Part shown: piece by piece, positions 55,213-64,000 of the stretch
How the letters are laid out: every line of letters starts with the position of its first letter
Numbering within the stretch: position 1 is the first letter of the stretch
Assembly (NCBI GenBank): GCA_027886175.1
Contig: JAJNNQ010000008.1
Span: 368,501 to 432,500, forward strand
Direction of reading: 5' to 3'
DNA length: 64,000 nt
DNA from: Phylloscopus collybita
Taxonomy: Eukaryota > Chordata > Aves > Passeriformes > Phylloscopidae
Made by a program: the position numbers and the translations under genes
The notes under the pieces: model-generated
Seen by the model: the letters and a program-made list of their open reading frames with translations, nothing else
Database searches by the model: none
What the model was told of the DNA's origin: nothing

Positions 55213-57686
55213 CAGAGCCCACGGGCTCAGGTGCCATCAAGCAGTCCTGGGTACTCTCCCTTTAGCAGCACAATAAATGTGGCTGCAGAGCATTGATGAG
55301 CACCACAGACAGGTCTTGGTGAATTCCTGCTTCCTCACAGTGTACACACTGTGCCGGGTGAATGCTGCCTGTAAATCAGCTGACAGCTCAAGATCAATAC
55401 ACAGTGCAACCAGCCAAACAAAAACAATTCCAGGTAGAAAACACTGCAAAGATCCTGAGAGAGCCCATAAAGGAGTAAGTCAGCAGGTGCTGACTGACTC
55501 CAGCCAGTTCAGATCTGACCCTCAACTATTTTGGCCTGAGGGGCTCAAAGTGACCATCTTGGGTGTAAAGGTCCCTTCAGCATTAGGTTCCTGGCTTTGT
55601 GCACAGGACAAAATGCCCCTCAGCATCCCTGAGAAATGTCATTACCCAAAACTCCAAACCCTCCAGTGCCCTATCCATGTTTATCTTCCAAGGACATACT
55701 GAATTGTTTTAATATTTTCAACATTTTACGATGTACTGTAAAGCCAGGAAAACTTATTAATCTCCATTTATTTCCAGCAGTGGTCTACCAAGATTCTCAC
55801 TAACTGAAAATAGATATAGGAAGATATTCCCTGCCTCAGAGGTCATATTACTTCATTCAATTAGAACATTTACCAGCTACAGGATGCTGATGTATGTGGT
55901 GGAAATAGGATGTAATTTCAATAATGGACCTCCCCTCTCTATTACCCCTCAAACAGGCTGATTTGAGACAGGTTCTGCATCTCATTTAATTTTAGAACAA
56001 GAGGGACATGCTGATTGCTGAAACCTTCTGGTCAGAGCTGTTTGTTTGCTTATTTCTGGTCTCTAGGTGGGCTGGTGCTGGAGTGTTTGAGCTCAAGGAA
56101 GCAGGTGGGCGGCAGGGACCTCGCTTTCCCACTGCACCAATTTCCAAAGACAGAAATAAACATAAAAGAAGTAAGCACAGCTCACAAAAGGTGTTAAAGC
56201 ACATCAAATGAGTTCCAAAGCCTCCTGGAGGGTAGAGTCTTCCTGAACAGAGAAGTTGCAGTAGTAAAGGTGAACTATTAATTAAGCATATGTAATAGTG
56301 TCTGCTGGAAGACACTTAAACAAATCCTGACTTGTTCTGGAATTCTCCAAATGCAGCCATGGATGAAGACTGGGTAAGAAGTGACAAACTTTTGAATTTC
56401 TGTCTCAGAAAAGAATTTAAATAATGAAGAAATAAAAATCGTTTTAGTGGTACAGCACATAAGGCATATGGTAAGAGAGAAGAACTTTCCCCAGAGCTTT
56501 ATTACACTGTGAATTGCAGCCTCCAAAGAAATATGATTCCTCTAAATAAAATCAGGAGAGTTGACACAAGGTGCTGGATTTCAGCCTGAAAAGCTCAGTG
56601 TCTTCCTTGCTGATCCCCTTTTCATAAGCATCATTACAGCATTGATTATTTCAGTTATTGGCACTGACCAGACTTTGTACAGATTGTGATTTGAGCTCAC
56701 TTTCCACTGCTCTCCAGCCCTTCTGGGGCTGCTGGCTGCTCACAGGTACAGCTGGACAGGGGCTTGGAAGGCACCAAGATGCTTTCAAACCACAGAGCAG
56801 AGCTAAGGGAACTAAATACATTATACGTGAAATGAGTAAATAAATCCCCAGAAATGGAATTTAGATGAGCGTTAATCAGGACAGGGTTGAGCATGGCCCA
56901 TGCATAGCGCAGTTTATAGGAATCTTGCTAATTGCCTTTCAGAGACACTTTATCCTATTAAGATTATCCTCAGGAGACCCCCAAGACTTTGGGGGCAGTA
57001 GGGAAGACCAAAAAACCTGGTCACATTTATCACGTTTAGAAACAAACAGGAACCGGTTTTTATTTATCTTAAGCAGCAAAACCTCCGTTATCTTCCTCTC
57101 CCAGTATTTAATCCCATTTTTTTTCCTAGCAATATAACTAATGAGAAAGACCAATTAAGCTCAGGGCAGCCTTGTGGGTAAGGAGAGATAAATACCTCGA
57201 CACCAACTGCAGTGAGCAGCACGTGCCATTTCTCTTGTGCACGGGTGCTGATGCAGATTACATGACAGTTTCAGACTTATTGCTGTGGCCAAGCCAGGTA
57301 TAAATTATGACAGGTCCACAAGGATTACAGATGATTTGAAGGAAATCAAAGGCATTAACTTTAACACGGTGCTTTGTCTCTCTTAAATGCCACTCGTACT
57401 TTCTGTAACAGCAACCACTAAAAATCAATGAGCAGAGACCCCTGTGTGCTCCAGAGCTGTTAACCCCTGGAATTTCAGCCAAAGGAGCCCATGCACCCAG
57501 AGCCACAGACCCAGCTTCCACACTCCTCTGTCACACACAGCATCTGCAGGAGCTCCACCAACAAAATTCGTAATTAAAAAAAGTGTAAATGTTTTTTACC
57601 TTCAAAGGCTGTTCTAAAAGTGTCTTTCTGAAAGCTCCTCACAGTGCCCTGTTTATCGTGAGAGCTACGAGACAGACATTGAGGTG

Positions 57687-58081
57687 TCGGAGTGTGGCCA
57701 AAGGGCAGCAGAGCTGGGAAGGGCCTGGAGCCCAAATGTGAGGAGGAGCAGCTGAGGATGTTTTACCTGGAGAAAGGAAGGCTCAGAGAAGACCTTGTTG
57801 TTCCCTACAACTCCCTGAAAGGAGGTTGTAGCCAGGTAGGGTTGGTCTCCAAATTAACAAGTGCTGGGAAAAGAGTAAATGGCCTCAAATTGTATCAGGG
57901 AAGGTTTAGATTGGCTATCAGGAAAAATTTCTTCACTGAGAGGCTTATTAAGGATTGAAACAGGATTCCCAGGGCAGTGGCTGTGCCCTCATCCTTGGAG
58001 GTGACACCTGGATTTAGTGCTGGGGTGATGGTTGGACTCGATCTTAGGGGGCTTTTCCAACCCAACAATCCATCACTCTGT
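57687..58081 (+). mobile_element. CR1 LINE 3' fragment, about 400 bp, opposite to CDH13
   Basis: This is the longest CR1 piece in the window. Blocks match CR1 in order: TCGGAGTGTGGCCAAAGGGC, GAAGGGCCTGGAG, GAGGAGCAGCTGAGG, CCTGGAGAAAGGAAGGCT, CTCCCTGAAAGGAGGTTGTA, AATGGCCTCAAATTG, GGTTTAGATTGG, AAAAATTTCTTCACTGAGAG, CCTTGGAGGTG, GGTTGGACTCGATCTTAG and CTTTTCCAACCCAACAAT. The terminal octamer repeats are decayed (CCATCACTCTG). A short open frame inside it is not a gene. Confidence 0.95.
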
Positions 58082-59828
58082 GTAGCAGGACCCCATGCAC
58101 AGCAGAGCTGTGACATGCAAGACTAGAAAAAGATGGAAAATTACATCAGAATGCTTATTATACTTTCAATAACACAGCAATAGTTCAAGCCAAGTCTCAG
58201 CCAGCTCTCAGGGAAGTCAATGAGAGTTGTTTCATTGAAATCAAACGATGTGTGATTAGGTCCTCACAGAATTATGTGTAATACTGTATTCAAAATTGTG
58301 AAGGGTTTCAGGTTGACATCTAAAAGGCCATTTTCCTTCTGGAATTCTGTAATGAAGCTGCTGCAAAAGGAGAATCAATACATAATTCAGTATAGTGGAA
58401 AGATTATTATAAAGGGTTATTAAATATAGCTCCTCAATTGTGGATAAAAAGAATGAAATCCCTCATTGTTTCAATTGTGCTGTACTGACTTCTACCAAAC
58501 ACACTGTTTCAGACGAAAAAAAAAAAGCTGTTCCAGATTTCAAAGTGGAAAAAAATCAGTAGAAGCAGTAACAGCAGGGATTTTTACACAAAGTGGGTAG
58601 AGCAGGGAAAAAAAAAGTTCCTAAATCTCAAGATAAATTTTAGTTTTGTACACTAATAACAACTTATAATTTAGTTTTTTTGTAAAGTGTGCCAGGACAA
58701 GGCAGGAAAGTGTTTCTTAACTTAGTTTGCCAATTTTCCTTTCAGGCTAGCACTGTTATTGATAATATCCATCACAATTCTTTGTCTTCCCAACAGGCTG
58801 GCAGAAATATCAGGGTAAGTGCTGACTCACACACCTCAACACCTCCCTGTCAAAGCTAATCTGAAATTGATTTTACTTTCCAGAGGTAAAACAGAACTGC
58901 ATGAAGTCAGCCACAAATGGTATTTGCAGATCAGTGCTCAGCACTTTTTATAATTCCTGTAAGATTTCATGACTACACCTCAACAGTTTTCAACAAACCC
59001 TTGGAACCTTCAGATCAAAATTGTCAATTATATTTCTATTATTTTGGGAGGAAAATTAATGTATATTTCCTCCCATTTTGTTCCAAATCAGGTGGGTTTT
59101 TTTTTAGCACAGAATTGGAAGGGAAGTACAGAGAACATTATCTGCATTCATTACACCAGACTTTGCAGAGTTCAGGTTCGCCAATGGAACTGGCAAAAAC
59201 CCATCATTGTTTTCAGCATGGTAGAAAAGGAGCTTTGAGATCAGGAGAATTTATTACAAGATGCTGCTAATCAAAAACACTTCTTTAGAGATAGTTTATT
59301 CACTCTTGTTTCATTCCCTTCTTTCAAGGGAAGGTTTCTCTGCTTTTTCCCATCTAAAGTCTCTAAAACAAGTACACCTGAGGAAGCACATGCTCACTAA
59401 ATCCACAGAGAGCTCCTGGAAATCACCCATCAGCAGTGAGCTACCTTCTTGAGCTTTGCTCTCAAAAATGAGTGAAATTCCAGCCATTCCTGTCTCCCAC
59501 ACAGGAGGGCAGGCCCAGGTAACATCACCTTTGCCTTTGAGAACCCTGCTCAGAGCAGAGCAGCTGGCAAAGCAGTCACAGCGTGGCCTTTCCATCATCT
59601 GTTCATGAGTGAGGGGCAGCTGATGTGAAAAGGAAGGGAGATGTGTTCAGAATCCTTCTGGGACATCCACATTGCTGTTCTCACTTCAGAGCAACATCCC
59701 AATTATTAATTTCTCTGTAAAATTTCCATTGTCCTTTATCATTAATAGCCATCACTTGGGGAATCCCAGGGAGGAAACACAGTCTTCTGTTCTGGGGAAA
59801 TCAATTCACTGACACCATTTGGGCTGTG

Positions 59829-59928
59829 AAAATTATTTTTTTAAATTTTTATTATTTATTCTTTTATTATTTTATATATTTTATTTATTTATATGATTTT
59901 TATTATTTTGTTTTGTTTTGTTTTTTTC
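59829..59928. repeat. A/T-only low-complexity stretch
   Basis: About 100 bp of TTTATT/ATTATTT-type sequence with very few C or G, ending in TTTTG repeats. Confidence 0.9.
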
Positions 59929-60323
59929 TGCCAAGCGGAAGGTGTTGATGAGTTCCACCAGAATCAAATTTGAAAGAAAAAAAAAATCATTTTTCTTACC
60001 AAAATATAAACAAATTAAAAACTGTTGGATGCAAGAGAAAGCATTCTTCTTGACAAACAAATGCTGAATTTCTAACAAATGTAGGAAAGATAAATAAGGT
60101 TCCAGAATTACAAAACAATACATTGGAGGAGGAAGACCTCATGTTCTTCATGTAACCAGGAGCTCCAGAATCCCAGCAGGATCTGGAGGGCTCCAGTTCA
60201 TCTGCACTGCCCATTGAAAGCTGCTGGAGCATGCACTACCCCCTCTACTTTACAGAAAACTCTCCTACACCAGCCCCCTTTTGCTGGAACCATTTCAGCT
60301 GTATCTCATAATTAATTGTAAGA

Positions 60324-60380
60324 CAAAAAAAAAAACAAAAAAAAAAAAAAAAAAAAAAACCCAAAACAAAACAAAAAAAC
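60324..60380. repeat. A-rich tract with CAAAA units
   Basis: Two long A runs separated by single C, then CCCAAAACAAAACAAAAAAACCC. No retroposed body is recognised to its left. Confidence 0.95.
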
Positions 60381-63300
60381 CCACCACCATAAGAATGATA
60401 CTCTTGCATGTGAGTTGAAAATCCAGAAAACAAGGCACATTCTCCTCTTCTTCCTGTTAAAGGTTTAAATATTCCTACATACTTTGAAATCATTACATCC
60501 AAATATTCTTGTGCACACATGACAAGCAAGTTCCAGTTCCAGCTCCCTCAACGGTTATTAAAATACCTATAAAAATAGTTATTTTGAAATCACTGATGCT
60601 TCTCATGGTTTTATCTATTCATTGATTGATTTAAGGCATAAAAAATATAAACAGTCAGATGAGTAGGGATTTAAACAACCACTTTAACTCATGGAAATGG
60701 GCAAACTACCAGGCTGTGGAGTCATTGATTTAATGCACATGTAATTAATCCATTTAAAGTAGAACTCTTTCAACAGAAGGAAGAGGCAACAGAAGGATAA
60801 AAAAATGGGTTTATGTGCACAGCTAAGATTTCAATCCCCTGGGAATATGGCGTGTGTAGGTTCAAGTAAAAGCTCTGCTCCTCAGGAAAGCCTCCCCAGG
60901 AAAACGCTGTGTAAAATCTCAAAGATTGCCCCAAAGGCTCTCACAGACTGTCACAGAGAGCTGAGAGGGCAGGAAGAGAAGCAGAGGTTGCTGTATTTGC
61001 CTGAATGTTGCTTTGAGGGCTCTGTTCTGTGTTTATATTTGTTTTGGTGGGGTTTGGTTAATTTGGTGTTTTGGCAGTGTGTTTCTGTTTTTTAAACAAC
61101 CCATAAAGGCAGGAGGTGCCATTCTCTCCTCAGGACACTACCCAGCCACACAGTTCAGTCCTGTCTGGGGCTGGCCCAGGCACATGCCACACAGGATCCA
61201 TGAGCTGTGCAATGCCTTGGAGTCTCACAGGGTCCTTCTGCTCTGACCAGGCCCTTTAGCTGACCTTTGCAGGCACTAATTCTGGAGAGGAGCACCCAGG
61301 GTGAAATCTGGAACACTGCATCTAGAGCAAAGCCTGCATTCTCCTATGATTCCTGAACTGGCAAATCTTTATTAAACTCATCAGGAGCTTTCCCAGAGGA
61401 CAAACTGAAAGCTGAGGCTGCCTCTGGGTTCTCTAAACCCCAAGCTTGAGCAGGAAGACTTGTTATACACCTGGCTTTAGAGACCTGCATGAATAGTAAA
61501 CCTCGACAGAGAAGAATTTTATCACCTTTACCCAGAACCTACCATTTTCAGTCTGCCTGCATTAAATCCAGTCTTTGATCTAATTTAACAAATATTTCTC
61601 TCTTTATTTAACTGTTAAATCTGTCAGTTCTCCTGAGGGCAGTGCCAGCTGCTCCCCCCAGCCAGGCTCAGCATTCCAGCCTCCCGAGGCTCTCACCCAC
61701 ACACTGCCAGCAGCAGGTGCAGCACCAGCCCCTGCACCTATTTCCAGAGCTCAGCCCTCTCCAGAGATTCTAAATGTTCTATTTAAGAGGTCATTAAGAG
61801 AACATTAAAAAGCACAGTCTAGACTTGTTTGATCAGTTACCTAAAATCCAGTAGCCCTTGCAGACAGGAGGGGTGAGAGTTTTGGCACAGGTTTGTGCAG
61901 AAAAATCCAAATTCAGCAGGAACAGCACTCACCCGTGGAAATTGAACTCCTTGCTGTATTTATGGCTCTGAGCATAATCAGCCCAAATTATCTGTTTCAG
62001 CACAGAAAACTCATGTGCTGGGAAGCTCTCCTACCTTTCTTTTCGCATGGCTGCATAGGGAGCAGCCTCCTCACAGCTCAGCCTGAGCCTTTCCCAAAGG
62101 ACATTCTGAGCAAGAAAAGACTGGTGCTGAAGCTGAGAGAATCTTTGCCTCTGGTACCCTGACAGAGTTCTGTAGAGTGGGGAAGGAACTGAAATTAAGG
62201 TGCCACTCAAATACAACAGGTTCTAAATCAGGACCTAAAGCACAGCTACAGTGCCAGAAAGAGTTAAGTCAAACCTGTCCAGCCCTCGTTCATCATTTGA
62301 GTAATTTCATTTCAATTAATTACCAGTGCTAACTGTAGTTAGAATCAGACAGTTCTGGGAAGTGATGCTGACTTGTAAAAACAGCAGTAAGTAGTCAATG
62401 CCCAATGTTTTCAGAAGCAGTACAATTAATAGATTTATTATGGAAGTGTTAAAGCTTCTATATTTCAGCTTCTTCAAAGTTTATTGGAGAAGCTATTAAA
62501 GGCAGTGTTTCAAAGAATAAAAGTAAAGTGCCAGAAGTAATAATATTATTTTAAATAAAATTTCTTATTTTGATTTACACTGAATCGACAGAACTGCTGT
62601 TCTATTATGCCAAAAACCTTCTGCCTACCTGCATGAGATCTGACTGATTTCTCAGAAGGAACACCAAATCTTACAGAACATTTGGAGAGTTGCATTTTCT
62701 TATTAATCGGAAGAGTGAACTCATCAGCTCAGTTATTAAAGATAGTTTTAGACTCTTTCCTCTGTCACAAATGTAACTTTTAAAAATTTAAATGAAATGA
62801 GCTCTTTGGTTGCAAATTACCCTGTATAACTCCACAATGCTGCTTTCATTGCTCTAGAAATATATTCTAAAATCACTATTTCCTGTATTTTTTATGACAC
62901 ACTTGAGTGGTTCCTCCATAAATACAAACTGGGCTGAATAAAAATTCTAGCCAGAAGAGCCTTGATTAAAAACATCCAAAAAATCCCCAAAAAACAGAGC
63001 AATAGCAACTGGACAGCCAAACACCAAATCCTAGGCAACTGAGCTCATGGTTTTTTGTTCTGCCAAAATGAACCCCTAGAAAGCTCTTGACCACAATATT
63101 GAATAACTGCCTTCCTACCCCCCATAATTTTTTTTGCATCCAGCATCACCTTTGAAGACAAGTATGTTGTGTGAAACATCACATCAAAATTAGAGAAGAA
63201 GAGATTTTAGCCATTGATGCTTCACCTGTCAGCCAACAGCAAAAGAAGAAATGTTTCAGGTCACATGAAGGTAACCTGTAACCTCGACATTCAGATATCT

Positions 63301-64000
63301 TCAAATTTTCCTTTTATTATGGGACATTTAAAGTATCCTTGTGTTTACAGCTTCAAGTCAGTTTTCATTAAAAAAAAAAAAAGTGACATTTATTAACTAT
63401 GCTTATTATATATTAAATTAACAACAAGAGAAGACCTGGAGCACACTATTCATCATCTTTGCATGGTGACAGAATCAGAAAATGCTGTGAGTTGCCATAC
63501 CATGACTCAGGGACTATTTCAGCCAGAATTAACCAAAAATGCATTTGGATTTGTGACCATTTTTGGTGCTTCTACACCTTAGAGCCAGCCCTGTGGCCCC
63601 TTTCAAAGGTCAGCAGTGCTGTTGCATTGACATTCCCATCCAACAGGGGCAAGGACTGTCCTGCTCTATTCCTCCTCTTCCCCACCTCGTTCTGCTCTGA
63701 CCTGCAACAGGAAAAAGGAGCCCTTGGCCCAGGGTGCAGCTCACCACAGGGGACTGTCCCAAACACTTCACAAAGAAGAGATTCAGAGGGAACAGGTGGG
63801 CACCTGAAGTTTCCTGAATTGCCTTTTCTGGGGAAAGAAACAAGCTGGTTTTTATCCATCAGCATTTCCCGTGGGGTTTGGGCAGCATCCTTTACCACAA
63901 GCCTCACAGCAGCATTGATTTTCTCAAGACATGAAAAAACCATGAGAAGGTTCCTCTGCCAACAATGCAGCATTTTTGTAGGAGGGTCACGAGGTGGTTC

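Larger units (their letters stand above)
3712..64000 (-). other. CDH13: CDH13 intron upstream of the exon (intron 2, 3' part)
   Basis: About 60 kb separates the exon from the right edge with no second exon recognised. The expected preceding exon would encode the mature N terminus of the propeptide (the part with the first cysteine and QPFEF-like residues). I looked for its reverse complement by eye and did not find it, so it probably lies beyond 64000. CR1 pieces lie at 6326-6394, 18104-18293, 23412-23611 and 57687-58081, an old SINE-like tail at 8157-8275, and a candidate LTR at about 25843-26624. Simple A or T tracts occur at 6940-6984, 22539-22556, 24163-24192, 31427-31534, 59829-59928 and 60324-60380. 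Short tandem repeats lie at 43121-43180 and 55165-55212. The stretches between them, including 10800-18100, 32000-43000, 46000-55000 and 58100-64000, hold nothing I can name. Confidence 0.8.

Noticed and set aside
54772..55296. 174-codon plus-strand open frame
   Set aside because: No recognised family, and it crosses a 16-bp tandem repeat that changes frame between copies. It is best seen as a chance frame in GC-richer DNA.
57692..57958. 88-codon plus-strand open frame
   Set aside because: It lies entirely inside a CR1 3' fragment and is not a host gene.
63572..63973. 133-codon minus-strand open frame near the right edge, same strand as CDH13
   Set aside because: The residues do not resemble the CDH13 signal peptide or N-terminal propeptide, or any family I know.

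Overview
This is vertebrate nuclear DNA, almost certainly from a bird. It is AT-rich, CpG-poor and intron-like, with no operons or dense coding. Its recognisable repeats are CR1 LINE 3' ends, including the CR1-type tail with repeated ATTCTATG-like octamers. There is also one candidate retroviral LTR. The only coding segment I can defend is one exon on the minus strand at 3503-3711. It is recognisable as an internal prodomain exon of T-cadherin (CDH13, H-cadherin), a GPI-anchored cadherin whose gene is spread over very long introns in vertebrates. The residues look closer to my recollection of the chicken protein than to the human one, which fits a bird. A passerine is possible but not shown.

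Layout: the gene runs right to left. Positions 1-3502 are the start of the intron downstream of this exon (intron 3 by mammalian numbering). Positions 3503-3711 are the exon, with a good polypyrimidine tract and acceptor on its right and a consensus donor on its left. Positions 3712-64000 are about 60 kb of the upstream intron (intron 2). I did not find the preceding exon, the signal-peptide exon or any other gene there.

Intron 2 holds four CR1 fragments (about 6326-6394, 18104-18293, 23412-23611 and 57687-58081). It also holds an old SINE/LINE-tail-like fragment (8157-8275), a candidate solo LTR (about 25843-26624), several A-rich or T-rich tracts (largest 31427-31534) and some small tandem duplications. 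Two stretches keep more CpGs than their surroundings (about 9600-10760 and 45126-45680) and could be regulatory. The many short open frames across the window look like chance or repeat-derived frames.

I found no sign of a new multigene system. The observations worth following up are about non-coding structure: repeats close to the exon, CpG-retaining islands within the intron, and the LTR candidate.
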